Assembly (NCBI RefSeq): GCF_002163715.1 | Contig: NZ_CP015698.1 | Coordinates: forward strand, 2,343,001 to 2,407,000 | Direction: 5' to 3' | DNA length: 64,000 nt | Source of the DNA: Curvibacter sp. AEP1-3 | GTDB taxonomy: Bacteria > Pseudomonadota > Gammaproteobacteria > Burkholderiales > Burkholderiaceae_C | Part shown: positions 1 to 10,100 of the stretch, piece by piece | How positions within the stretch are numbered: the stretch's first letter is position 1 | Layout of the letters: every line of letters begins with the position of its first letter | Notes under the pieces: model-generated | Told to the model about the DNA's origin: nothing | Databases searched by the model: none | What the model saw: the letters and a program-made list of their open reading frames with translations, nothing else | Program-made: the position numbers and the translations under genes

Positions 1-1
1 G

Positions 2-2005
2 GAAAAAGAGCTCCATCAGCACCCGGACGCCTTGGATAGCCGGACGCACCCCGACGATCTGCCGCAGATGCTCAATGACAGGCAGGCGCATTTTGATGGC
101 TTGACGCCGACTTATCACAACGAACACAGAGTCCGGTGCAAAGACAACACCTGGAAATGGGTTCTCACCCGCGGCATGGTCGTCAGCCGTGATGCCGAAG
201 GCAGGCCTCGGCGCATGGTCGGAACCCACACCGACATCTCTGCCCGCAAACAAGCCGAAGCGCTGGTACGCCAACAGGCCTACTTTGATCCGCTCACCGG
301 CCTGCCCAACCGCCGCATGCTGCGGGACCGTATCGAGCAGGAGATCAAGCGGAACCGGCGTGATGGTCGCAAGATGGCCGTCCTCTTCATTGACCTGGAC
401 CACTTCAAGGAAGTCAATGACACCATGGGGCACGACGCGGGCGACTTGCTGCTCATGGAAGCAGCCCGGCGACTGCGGGCGTGTGTGCGGGAACACGACA
501 CCGTGGCGCGCATGGGCGGTGACGAATTCACCTTGTTGATTACCGAACTGGAAACAGACTCTCATCTGGAACACCTGCTGCAAAAACTGTTGCACACGCT
601 CTCAAGTCCGTTTGAGTTACACCGCGAGCGCGTATTCGTGTCAGCCAGCATAGGTGTCACGCTGTGCCCTGACGATGGCTCAGAGGTCGAAGCACTTTAT
701 AAAAATGCGGACCAGGCGATGTACGAAGCCAAGGGAGCAGGACGTAACCGATTCAGCTTCTTCACGCCCGCCTTGCACGAGGCTGCGGTACAGCGTGCCC
801 GCATTACCAACGACCTGCACGACGCGCTCGCACAACAGCAGTTTGAGCTGCACTTCCAACCGATTGTGGATTTGAGTAGCGGCCAGGTCCGCAAGGCGGA
901 GGCTCTCTTGCGGTGGCGCCACCCCAAACGTGGAATGATCAGTCCGGCAGACTTCATCCCGGTGGCCGAGGCCAGCGAGTTGATAGTCGAGATAGGAGAT
1001 TGGGTTTTCTCTGAGGTGTCGCGGCAACTGCTGGTGTGGCGCAACACGCTACACCCGCACTTCCAAATCAGCATGAACAGTTCCCCGGTGCAGTTCCGCA
1101 GACGCTGTCCTGCAGAGAAATCGTGGGTCAAGCGCCTGGAAGCAATGGGACTTCCCGGCATGAGCCTGGTCGTTGAAATCACCGAAGGCCTGCTGCTGGA
1201 GACCAATGCATCGGTCTCCGAGCAATTGCTCGAATGGCGGGATGCTGGCATCCAAGTCGCACTGGACGATTTCGGTACGGGCTATTCGTCGCTGGCCTAC
1301 CTGCAACAGCTGGACATCGACTACATCAAGATCGACAAATCTTTTGTGCAGGGCTTGGACCCGGGGGGCACCCAATTTATTTTGTGCAAAGCCATGGTGG
1401 TCATGGCGCATGCGTTGGGCCTGCGCGTGGTGGCTGAAGGGGTTGAAACTTCACAACAACGCGATCTGCTCATCGAAGCGGGATGCGATTTCGCCCAAGG
1501 CTATTTTTTCTCACGGCCCATGCCCGCAGATGCGCTGCAAACACTGCTTTCCACGCCGCAATTAAGCCAGCAATGGATACCCACGACTACACTCCACGGC
1601 ATGCAACTGCTTGTGATTGATGACCACCCTATCGTGCGCCAAGGCATGGTGGCGGCGCTGCGTCAACTTCAAGCGGGTATAGAGGTGCTGGAGGCCAGCG
1701 ATGGTGCCCATGGGCTTGAACTGCTGGAAGCGAACCCGCGCATCAAAGCGGTGCTGATCGACCTGGAAATGCAACCCTTGGGTGGCATTCCGACCATACG
1801 CCAGATCCGTCAAATGCAACCTGCCTTGCCGGTGTTGGTCGTCGCAGGCTCCGAGCAGCCCGAAGACTTTCACGCGGCGATTCAGGCCGGCGCTAACGGG
1901 TATTGCCCCAAATCTGCGGGATTGCGCACCATGCGGCATGCGCTGCGCCAGGTGCTGGATGGCACCTTGTATGTGCCAACATTCATGGGACCTGCCTCAC
2001 AGTGA
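2..2005 (+). CDS. PAS-GGDEF-EAL-REC c-di-GMP signalling protein (5' partial)
   Basis: The reading frame is already open at the left edge, so the N-terminus is missing; 667 residues are visible. The order is the end of a PAS_3 domain, a GGDEF domain (FDPLTGLPNRR, then GGDEF near residue 171, with an RxxD inhibitory site REHD five residues before it), an EAL domain and a C-terminal receiver. EAL motifs look intact: EALLRW, EITEG, DDFGTGYSS, IDKSF, EGVET. The receiver has acidic residues in IDDHP, a phosphoacceptor Asp in LIDLE and the conserved Lys in CPKSA. It resembles NarL-type receivers but no DNA-binding domain follows. Both making and degrading c-di-GMP are possible; which dominates cannot be told. 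The stop overlaps the start of the histidine kinase downstream. Confidence 0.9.
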   Translation, partial: EKELHQHPDALDSRTHPDDLPQMLNDRQAHFDGLTPTYHNEHRVRCKDNTWKWVLTRGMVVSRDAEGRPRRMVGTHTDISARKQAEALVRQQAYFDPLTGLPNRRMLRDRIEQEIKRNRRDGRKMAVLFIDLDHFKEVNDTMGHDAGDLLLMEAARRLRACVREHDTVARMGGDEFTLLITELETDSHLEHLLQKLLHTLSSPFELHRERVFVSASIGVTLCPDDGSEVEALYKNADQAMYEAKGAGRNRFSFFTPALHEAAVQRARITNDLHDALAQQQFELHFQPIVDLSSGQVRKAEALLRWRHPKRGMISPADFIPVAEASELIVEIGDWVFSEVSRQLLVWRNTLHPHFQISMNSSPVQFRRRCPAEKSWVKRLEAMGLPGMSLVVEITEGLLLETNASVSEQLLEWRDAGIQVALDDFGTGYSSLAYLQQLDIDYIKIDKSFVQGLDPGGTQFILCKAMVVMAHALGLRVVAEGVETSQQRDLLIEAGCDFAQGYFFSRPMPADALQTLLSTPQLSQQWIPTTTLHGMQLLVIDDHPIVRQGMVAALRQLQAGIEVLEASDGAHGLELLEANPRIKAVLIDLEMQPLGGIPTIRQIRQMQPALPVLVVAGSEQPEDFHAAIQAGANGYCPKSAGLRTMRHALRQVLDGTLYVPTFMGPASQ

Positions 2006-3759
2006 GCCGACCGGAGGACGGGGCGCTGGACCCGAAGAAGTTGAGACTGTTGAGCCATTTCGGCTCCGCCGTCGCACTTTCCAGCTTGCTGTATGCCGGA
2101 TTCAATTGGCTCATGGGATTCTTTCCCGGCATCCTGTTGATGGTGGGCAATGGTGTCTTGTTGATGGTGAACCAACTCTGGCTGCCCAGACTGCGCACCC
2201 AAGTTCATTACAACCGCCTCGCGATGGCACAGACCACCATTTGCTTTGCCGCCGTCGTGGGGGTGACCTACTTTTCCGGGGGCGTGCAATCGCCCGTGAT
2301 CGTGTGGATTGCCCTTGCGCCGATTGCTGCCACCCTGCTCTTCGGATTTACCGCCAAAACCATTTTCTGGCTGACCATGACACTGGCGGCCGTGGCGGCA
2401 TTTGGGTGGATGCCGTCCGTGGGCGTGCACCCCCCTGTGCAATACAACGGTGAACTGACCCATCTGTTCTTCAGCAACAGTCTGTTCGGCTTTGTGTTGC
2501 TTCTGTTTGTGTTGACCCAAATCTTTGAGAGCACCAAAAACCAGGCGCTTCAAGAATCCGAATCCCGCAACCGCGAGCTACGCGTGGCCAATGACCGGGT
2601 GGAAGCCGCTTACGTGGCCAAGTCCCGGTTCCTGGCCGCAGCCAGCCACGATTTGCGCCAGCCCGCCCATGCTTTGGGCATGTTCGTGGCCCGGTTGAGC
2701 CAGATCCACGCCGAACGCAACCCGGAAACCCTGGAGCGGGACGGGAGCGCCGCACTGGTGCAAGGAGTGACGGCATCTGCAACCGCCTTGCAGGAGTTGC
2801 TGGATGTGCTGTTCGACTACTCGCGATTGGAGTCCAATCCTTCGGGTAGCACCTTGCGCCCGGTGAACGTCAACGACATCTTTGAGCAATTGCGATTGCT
2901 CTTTGCCAACACCGCCGCGTCCAAAGGACTGCACCTGCGCATTCGTCCGACGTCCCTGTGGGTCATGAGCGACCCGGTGTTGCTGCAACGCATATTGCTG
3001 AATCTCGTGAGCAATGCGCTGGAATACACCCCGCGCGGCACCGTGCTGGTAACTTGCCGCACCAGCGCAGGTGGCAGCCAGGCCAGCATTCAGGTGTGGG
3101 ACAGCGGTATCGGGATTGACCAATCCCTGCACCAGACGGTCTTTGAAGAGTTCTTCCAAGTCGAGAATCCGGAAAGAGATCGCGCCAAAGGCTTGGGCTT
3201 GGGACTCAGTATGGTGGACCGGTCCTGCCGCTTGTTGGGTCACCCTTTGGTGCTGCGGTCTCAGCTGGGGTGCGGCACCCGCTTCACGGTCACCGCAACA
3301 GCGACCCCTTTGCGCCCTGCGAACTCAGGCGGTTCTGCCACCGAAGACCTGTCAGCCACTGCAGACGTTCAAGGTGCCAACATTTGGCTGATTGAAGACA
3401 ACATCTTGGGCGGGCAAGCCCTGCAAGGACTGCTGCAATCCTGGGGCTGCCGGGCCAGCCTCTTCGACAGCGCAGAACAAGCGCACCGCGCGGCGCTGGT
3501 CGGTGAACAACCGGACTTCATCATCAGCGACTTCCGGCTGCCGCACAACCAGAACGGCATCGGCGCAATCATTTCATTGCGCAATCTATTGCAGCGAGAC
3601 ATACCCGCTTGCCTGATCACCGGGGACCTTGAAGAAGACGTTAAACATCAGGCGCACCAAGCTGGCCTGGTCTTGCTGAAGAAACCGCTACAACCTGCCA
3701 AGTTGCGCAGCCTGTTGCGTCGCAGCCTGAAGGCACCTGCCTCAGAACCAACGCCATAA
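2002..3759 (+). CDS. Hybrid sensor histidine kinase with C-terminal receiver
   Basis: The GTG start at 2002 overlaps the previous stop (GTGA), suggesting translational coupling; an in-frame extension upstream lies inside the c-di-GMP gene and was rejected. The protein is 585 aa. About six hydrophobic segments fill the first 180 residues, followed by a short coiled coil (ESESRNRELRVANDRVEAAY), a HisKA H-box (ASHDLRQPAHALG), an HATPase with DSGIGID and GLGLGLS motifs, and a receiver with IEDN, an acceptor Asp in IISDFRLP and a Lys in LLKKPL. It should autophosphorylate and either keep the phosphate on its own receiver or pass it on. The neighbouring receiver on the GGDEF-EAL protein is the obvious candidate partner, by inference. 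Confidence 0.9.
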   Translation: MSRPEDGALDPKKLRLLSHFGSAVALSSLLYAGFNWLMGFFPGILLMVGNGVLLMVNQLWLPRLRTQVHYNRLAMAQTTICFAAVVGVTYFSGGVQSPVIVWIALAPIAATLLFGFTAKTIFWLTMTLAAVAAFGWMPSVGVHPPVQYNGELTHLFFSNSLFGFVLLLFVLTQIFESTKNQALQESESRNRELRVANDRVEAAYVAKSRFLAAASHDLRQPAHALGMFVARLSQIHAERNPETLERDGSAALVQGVTASATALQELLDVLFDYSRLESNPSGSTLRPVNVNDIFEQLRLLFANTAASKGLHLRIRPTSLWVMSDPVLLQRILLNLVSNALEYTPRGTVLVTCRTSAGGSQASIQVWDSGIGIDQSLHQTVFEEFFQVENPERDRAKGLGLGLSMVDRSCRLLGHPLVLRSQLGCGTRFTVTATATPLRPANSGGSATEDLSATADVQGANIWLIEDNILGGQALQGLLQSWGCRASLFDSAEQAHRAALVGEQPDFIISDFRLPHNQNGIGAIISLRNLLQRDIPACLITGDLEEDVKHQAHQAGLVLLKKPLQPAKLRSLLRRSLKAPASEPTP

Positions 3760-3783
3760 GCCACCGCGACCGCGGAGGCAGCG

Positions 3784-4872
3784 CTATTTGCCGAACGTAA
3801 AGTTCATGCCCATGCCAGCTGAGGCCGTGGCGTTCAGGGCCATCAATTGATTCAGCAACACGAAGGTGGACTTGCTGTCCAGATCCGAGTCGGAGATATA
3901 GAAATAGCTCCCCCGATACTGCACGGCGACACTGCTGTTTTGGGGGGGCTCTAGCGACGAACGAACCAGAAAAACGCCGTCCAACAGCTCCTGCCAATCA
4001 AACGACTGGCCGTCTTTGCGGCGCGTCCGTTGCACCCGTCCGGCCTCCAGATCCGGCTCCGGAGCCTGGATGCCTTGTGCCAAATAACCCAGCGCGGACA
4101 TCAGGGGCCGGGTTGAGATCGCAATGCGGTCACCCGGAGTTTGGCCATCAGACCCGGCGACCACGGCGAAGGCATTCCGCCCCACATCCAAACCAAGTAT
4201 CTTTTTGATCCGCAGGGCCTCCTGAAAGAACTCTTCCGAGGCATTGAAGCGCAGCTCCAAGCCTTCGCCACCGGATTGTTTGCCCAACTCAATCAAGCCG
4301 CGTGCCTGCAAGAAACGCATCAGCCGCACCGCCTCTTTGAAATCCCTGAATATGGGCTCCAGTGCAGGTGTGGGACCGGTGGCAGAAGGCGCGTTGCGCA
4401 ACCCGTTCATCTCTTGCACGCCCAAGGAAAACACCCGGTCCAGCGACCAGCCTGACTTCACCAGCAGAAGCAGCAGATCCGGATTCATGGGCGTGAGCAT
4501 TTGCCGCACAAACTTTTCCCCCTCGACCGGCGCGTAAAACACCGTGGGCTGCTCGTTCAGAGCCACGGTGGCATCACCGATGTTCAAGGTGCGGGTCACT
4601 GCGTCGGCCGCGCTCTGCAAATTCAAACTGCCGCTCACGCTCCGGTTGAACTCATACGAGGCGGCAATGCGCTCCACCGTGGTGAAGTAGGTGGTGTCCC
4701 GATACAGAATCCGCACCAGGTTCAGCAGCAGCTCTTGGTCATTCGATCGTTGTACCGCTTGGTTGTATGCCGGTCGGCTAGCCGAAATGGTGCCCGGGCC
4801 GAGTGCCGTACAGCCCGCCAAAAAGAGCGCTGCGCTGAGCGAGCATGTCAGAAAAAGAAAACGGTGCGACAT
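3784..4872 (-). CDS. Outer-membrane-type lipoprotein of unknown function
   Basis: A 362-aa protein starting MSHRFLFLTCSLSAALFLAGC: a short signal peptide ending in a lipobox (LAGC) with threonine at +2, which favours outer-membrane sorting. An in-frame ATG at 4890 would add six residues; neither start has a strong ribosome site. A much longer in-frame extension to 5235 would run through the divergent promoter region and bury the signal peptide, so it was rejected. After the lipobox comes a conserved-looking block (YNQAVQRSNDQELLLNLVRILYRD style) that I associate with uncharacterised bacterial lipoproteins. It is divergent from the Slam-like barrel gene, which makes it a candidate cargo. Confidence 0.75.
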   Translation of the reverse strand: MSHRFLFLTCSLSAALFLAGCTALGPGTISASRPAYNQAVQRSNDQELLLNLVRILYRDTTYFTTVERIAASYEFNRSVSGSLNLQSAADAVTRTLNIGDATVALNEQPTVFYAPVEGEKFVRQMLTPMNPDLLLLLVKSGWSLDRVFSLGVQEMNGLRNAPSATGPTPALEPIFRDFKEAVRLMRFLQARGLIELGKQSGGEGLELRFNASEEFFQEALRIKKILGLDVGRNAFAVVAGSDGQTPGDRIAISTRPLMSALGYLAQGIQAPEPDLEAGRVQRTRRKDGQSFDWQELLDGVFLVRSSLEPPQNSSVAVQYRGSYFYISDSDLDSKSTFVLLNQLMALNATASAGMGMNFTFGK

Positions 4873-5005
4873 GGAATGAGAATAGCCCATTGCAGAACTG
4901 GAAAGAAAACCACAGTGCCACCTTGCCGTTTTGCACATTTCAGCCCCCAAACTTAAAATCCACTTAAAAATTGCAGGGTTAGTACCTAATTCAGGGAGTG
5001 TCGCA

Positions 5006-6325
5006 ATGAAATTTGTGCGGATTTGCTTGGTAGCGGGTTTGATTCCATTCAGCCTCGCCGCACACGCAGAAATGGATGATGCCGTCATCAAAGCCATGGC
5101 GGACACTCTGGCCGGTAAGCCCGCTGAGGCGTTTGAAGCACTTTCGGCTCTGGAAGAACGGCGTGCGGGAGATCCCGACTTTGACCTCGCTTTAGGCATT
5201 GCCGCCAATCGCACCAAAAAATTCAGCCGGGGCATCTTTGCATTGGAGCGGGTATTGCTCGCCCAACCTCAAAACAAACAAGCGAGCATCGAGCTGGCAC
5301 GGGCGCTGTATGCGGTAGGACAAGGCGGTCAAGCCCGCGAGGTTTTGAACCGTGCGCGGGAAGACGGTGCGCCGGTCGAAGTGTCGAGCACCATGGACCA
5401 GTTTCTTCAGTCTCTCGACAAAGTGGATGCCAAGGGGCGACGCTACTTCAAAGCCTACCTCGAAGGTGCCATCGGCATGGATACCAACGTCAACGGCGCA
5501 CCCAATGATGACTCTGTTGCCGTCCCTGCCTATAGCGGATCTGTTGTCTCATTGAACGCCGATGGCGTCAAAGTCAGAGCTAACTTTGCCAATCTGCGCG
5601 CAGGCATCTCTAACCGGTTTGCGATCACGCCCGAATGGTCTTTGATCGGTCGCGCCAGCGCCAATTTGCGGGCCAATGATTCCAACGCCAATCAGTTCGA
5701 CACACGCAGTTATGCCGCTTTGGGCGGCGTTGCATACCGGCACGAAAAGAACGAATTCAGTCTCGGTTGGCAAGCTGTCAATGAAGAGCTTTACAGCAAT
5801 GCGTTCCGGCAACAGGGCGGGCTTTTGGGCGAGTGGATTTACCGCCTCGATGGCTTCCGTCAGTTCGGCACCTTTGTGCAGTTCAGTGAAGTGCGCTATG
5901 CCAGCCAGGCGGTGCGTGACATGAAGCGCCAAGTCATCGGCAGCACGTATGTGCAGGTCTTTCCGTCCGGAGTCACGGCTTACGGCGGCCTGTACATGGG
6001 CAATGAACGGCCATTTAATAGTGACCAGTATGTGCTCGGCCACAACCTGGGTGGCCTGCGCCTGGGCGCGCAAATGGCATGGACCTCCACCTTTTCCGGA
6101 TTCGCCAGTGTGGGCTGGGAAGACCGGACCTACGGAGGCGATGACAGTCTGTTTCAGACAACGCGTAGCGACAAGCAAAGCATGCTTGACCTGGGGCTCT
6201 CCTGGGTGCCTGCGCCCCAATGGCGTGTGACACCGGTGGTCTCGTGGGTTCGCACGGACTCGACCATCAGCATCAACTCTTACGCCAAGACCAGCGCCTC
6301 CGTCGCCGTGCGGCGCGATTTTTAA
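5006..6325 (+). CDS. TPR plus beta-barrel protein, surface lipoprotein assembly modifier-like
   Basis: Start at ATG 5006, preceded by AGGGAG at 4993-4998; 439 aa. A signal peptide (MKFVRICLVAGLIPFSLAAHA) is followed by about 130 residues of TPR-like helices (AFEALSALEERRAGDPDFDLALG..., ALERVLLAQPQNKQASIELARAL). The remainder is beta-rich with alternating hydrophobic strands and ends in a terminal aromatic residue (VRRDF), as in outer-membrane barrels. This matches the Slam (DUF560) layout, in which a periplasmic TPR domain and a 14-strand barrel move lipoproteins to the cell surface. Assignment rests on architecture and flavour, not on a search. A FecR-domain gene follows 23 bp downstream and a lipoprotein gene is divergent. 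Confidence 0.7.
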   Translation: MKFVRICLVAGLIPFSLAAHAEMDDAVIKAMADTLAGKPAEAFEALSALEERRAGDPDFDLALGIAANRTKKFSRGIFALERVLLAQPQNKQASIELARALYAVGQGGQAREVLNRAREDGAPVEVSSTMDQFLQSLDKVDAKGRRYFKAYLEGAIGMDTNVNGAPNDDSVAVPAYSGSVVSLNADGVKVRANFANLRAGISNRFAITPEWSLIGRASANLRANDSNANQFDTRSYAALGGVAYRHEKNEFSLGWQAVNEELYSNAFRQQGGLLGEWIYRLDGFRQFGTFVQFSEVRYASQAVRDMKRQVIGSTYVQVFPSGVTAYGGLYMGNERPFNSDQYVLGHNLGGLRLGAQMAWTSTFSGFASVGWEDRTYGGDDSLFQTTRSDKQSMLDLGLSWVPAPQWRVTPVVSWVRTDSTISINSYAKTSASVAVRRDF

Positions 6326-6348
6326 GCGTCGTGCAAGGAGCTCCCACC

Positions 6349-7128
6349 ATGACCATCCTGACCTTCACTCGCGCTACCGGCGCTTTGGCTTTCGTGGCAG
6401 CCCTTGGCTGGGTACCTGTTACCGGACATGCTGCTGCGGGCATCGCCCAATTCACCTTCGGCGAAGTACAAGTCCAGCGCTCCGGCAAGAACGCGCCCTT
6501 GAGCAAAGGGGATTCCATCGAGAGCGGCGATGTCCTGAACACAGGGCCCCAAGGGCGGGCCCAAGTCAAGTTCACCGATGGCGGCGTCATGTCCCTCAGC
6601 CCGGACAGCCAGCTGGTGATCCAGCGCTACAACGATGCCAAGGACGGCTCCCAGGACAGCTTTCTGGTGAACTTTGTCCGCGGGGGCTTGCGCGCCATTA
6701 CCGGACTGATCGGTAAGCGCAACCGCGACAACTACAAGGTGCAAACTACTGCGTCCACCATCGGCATCCGCGGTTCGGGCTTCAGCAGCGTCTACAACCC
6801 GGACGGAACGGTCACCGTATCCGGTGAGCTCGACGAGATCGAGGTGTGCACAAAAGCCGGGTGCGTAGGCTTGGGCGTAGGTCAATCCGTCGTGGTTCAA
6901 GGCAACGATATTCTCCCGATCAGGACGTCACCCCAAGCGAGCTTGGACTTGCCCGATTTGCGGCAGACCATCACCATTGGCGGCAACAACGTCAATAGCG
7001 ACGGCTCATCGTCCATTGTGCCAACACAAACGAATTGCACTAACTCATTGCCGAATGCCAATGTCCAAGCCACTATCCCGGTCACCAGCCCGAGCACTGG
7101 TTGCCTTACTTTAAGCAATGGGGGTTAA
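6349..7128 (+). CDS. FecR-domain secreted protein
   Basis: Start at ATG 6349 with AAGGAG at 6335-6340; 259 aa. A signal peptide ends near GHAAAG and is followed at once by a FecR domain (FGEVQVQRSGKNAPLSKGD, then VLNTGPQGRAQVKFTDG and LSPDSQLVIQRY), in which an exported beta domain often binds or senses polymers. A run of positively charged residues (GLIGKRNRDNYKVQT) leads to TTASTIGIRGSGF, a phrase typical of these proteins. The last 60 residues are Asn/Ser/Thr rich. It sits in the same operon as the barrel protein upstream. It is not a sigma-factor regulator: there is no ECF sigma gene and no N-terminal cytoplasmic domain. Confidence 0.8.
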   Translation: MTILTFTRATGALAFVAALGWVPVTGHAAAGIAQFTFGEVQVQRSGKNAPLSKGDSIESGDVLNTGPQGRAQVKFTDGGVMSLSPDSQLVIQRYNDAKDGSQDSFLVNFVRGGLRAITGLIGKRNRDNYKVQTTASTIGIRGSGFSSVYNPDGTVTVSGELDEIEVCTKAGCVGLGVGQSVVVQGNDILPIRTSPQASLDLPDLRQTITIGGNNVNSDGSSSIVPTQTNCTNSLPNANVQATIPVTSPSTGCLTLSNGG

Positions 7129-7160
7129 GTTCATTTGACTTTATCGGCCCGGCTTCATTG

Positions 7161-10100
7161 TCATTGCATGCCTGCCAGCAAAGCCGCATTGCCCCCCGCC
7201 GCCGTGGTGTTCACCGTCACGGTTTGCTCAGCACAGAATCGGTACAGGTAGTGCGGGCCACCGGCTTTGGGGCCGGTGCCTGACAAACCTTCGCCGCCAA
7301 AAGGCTGCACACCCACCACCGCGCCGATCATGTTGCGGTTGATGTAGATGTTGCCCACGTGCGCTGCAGCCGCCAGCGCCTGCGCACGGCTGTCGATGCG
7401 GGTCTGGATGCCCAGCGTCAGGCCGTAGCCCAGCGCGTTGATCTGGGCGATCACGTCCTCGGGGTTACCGTCCCAGCGCACCACTTGCAGCACGGGGCCG
7501 AAGATTTCGGCCTTCACTTGTGCAATGCTTTCCACCTCAAACGCATGGGGCGCAATCAGGTTCGCTATGGATTCAGTAGCTGCTTGCGTAGAATCTGTGG
7601 GCGCCAGCAGCACTTTTGACTCATTTTTCAGGCGAGTGATGTGACGCTGGATGTTGTCGAACGCTTCGCGGTCAATCACCGGCCCGAGGTCGGTGGCCAG
7701 ATCAGCCGGGTTGCCGACCTGCAGCTCTTGGGCAGCACCTTGCAGCATCTCGATCACGCCATCGGCAATCGCGCTGTGCACCACCAGCAAGCGCAGCGCG
7801 GAGCAGCGTTGGCCGGCGGAGCGGAAGGAGCTCATCACCACCGCATCGACCACTTGCTCGGGCAGCGCGCTGCTGTCGACCAACATGGCGTTGATGCCGC
7901 CGGTTTCGGCAATCAGCGGAACAATGGGGCCGTCTTTGGCAGCCAGGGCGCGCTGGATGATTTTGGCCACCTGGGTAGAACCGGTGAACACCACTCCCGC
8001 CACGCCGGGCTGGGCCACGAGCGCAGCACCCACGGTTTCGCCAGCGCCGTGCAAGAGCTGCAGCGCATCCGCCGGCACACCAGCTGCCACCATCAAATCC
8101 ACCGCAGCTTTGGCCACGCCGGGGGTTTGCTCAGCAGGCTTCGCCAGCACAGTGTTGCCGGTAGCCAGTGCGGCAGCGACCTGGCCCATGAAGATGGCTA
8201 GCGGGAAGTTCCACGGGCTGATGCACACCCACACGCCGCGGGCAGTCAGGCGCAAGGTGTTGGTCTCGCCGGTCACGCCGTACTGGTAACCCGCCTGAGC
8301 GTTAGCGACGACGGGGCAGTTGATGGGCTGCATGATGCGCTGCGCCTCGTCCGCGTAGTAGCGCAAAAAGTCCACCGCCTCACGCACTTCGCTGACCGCG
8401 TCGCCCCAGGTCTTGAAGGCTTCTTTCACCAAGAGCGCGCAGAACTGCGGCATAGCGGTTTGCAGTGCATCAGCGGAGCGGCGCAGGGTGGCTGCACGCT
8501 CTTCCACCGGTACTTTGCTCCACTTTTGATAGCTGCTCGCGCAGCTTGCATAAGCGCCAGGGATGTTTTTGACATCAAACTCAGCCACCACCGGCACAGG
8601 GGCGGCCTGCAACGCGGCCAAGAGTGGGTCGCGCATGGCGGCAACGGTCAGGTCCAGGCCGGTGCTGTTGGCGCGGCTGCCGGGGTGCTTGCCGAACAGG
8701 TCGGCCGGCAGGGGCAGGCTGGGGTGTGGCTCGAGGCGCAAAGGTGAAATCAGCAGCTCGCCCATACCCACCGATTCGTCGGCAAGCTGGTGCACAAAGC
8801 TGGAATTGGCGCCATTCTCCAGCAGGCGGCGCACCAGATAAGCCAGCAAGTCTTTGTGGGCGCCCACCGGGGCGTAGACGCGGCAAGCAACCAGCGGGTT
8901 TTTGAGCACCTCGCGGAAGATGCCCTCGCCCATGCCGTGCAGGCGTTGCAGCTCAAAGGGCGCGCCTGTTTTGGCGCCCATTTGCAGGATGGCGGCAATG
9001 GTGCCGGCGTTGTGGCCGGCGAACTGGGGGTAAATGGCATCGGGCACCGCCAGCAGCGCGCGAGCGCAGGCCAGGTAGGACACATCGGTATGGTGCTTGT
9101 GGGTGAACACGGGGTAGTGCGGCAGACCCAGCTCTTGGGCGCGCTTGACCTCGGCATCCCAATAAGCGCCCTTGACCAGGCGGCACATCAGCTTGATTTT
9201 GTATTTGCGCGCCAGCAGGGTGACATGCTCAATCAGCTCCAGCGCACGGGTCTGGTAGGCCTGCATGGCCAGCCCCAATCCGGCCCACTGCGGGCAATGC
9301 GCAGCCACTTGCACCAGCAGGGCCTCCAACACTTCGAGCGACAGCTCCAGGCGATCCACCTCTTCGGCGTCGATGGTGAGGTTGATGTTGGCGGCAGCGG
9401 CGGCTTCGCACAGCGTCCAGACGCGGGGCACCAACTCGTCCAGCACCGCCTGGCGATGTGCGTCTTCATAGCGCGGGTAGAGGGCGCTGAGCTTGATGGA
9501 AATACCGTCGTTTTCGGCCAGGGCGCCCGACTTGCTTGCGCGAGCAGCTATGAATTCAATAGCATCCGCATAGCTCTTGAGGTAGCGCAGCGCATCCTTG
9601 TCGGTGCGGGCGCCTTCGCCGAGCATGTCATAGCTGAAGCGCACATTGGCCTTTTTGCGAGAGACATCGGCCTCCCTCATCGCCTCCGGCATGGTCTGGC
9701 CGAGCACAAACTGGCGACCCAGCAGCTGCACCGCACGCAGCGTGGCGGCCACCACCGTACGGGCGCCGAGCTTGGCCATCAAGCCGGGCTCGTTCTGCGC
9801 ATCCGGCAAAAAGTGCTTGGACAGGGCAATGGCGGTGCTCGACAGGCGGGAGAGCACCTTGTCGCCGCTGGCCTCAAAGTCGGCGCGGCCCAGTTGGTCG
9901 GTGGTGAGCACGATGGCGGTTTCGGCATCGGGCACTCGCAGCAGGGCTTCGGCCAGGCGCATCAGGGCCAGACCCTCTGCGCTGGAGATGGGGTATTCCT
10001 TGAGCAAGCTCTCCATCGCCCAGAAGGGGGGCGGGTTGTCGCGCACAGCTTGCACCCAAGGCTCGGCGGTGCGGGCGGCGTGGGCCCAGTCGAGCGCGCC

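Noticed and set aside
4873..5235. Longer N-terminus for the lipoprotein gene
   Set aside because: It would bury the signal peptide and lipobox and cross the divergent promoter and start of the barrel gene.
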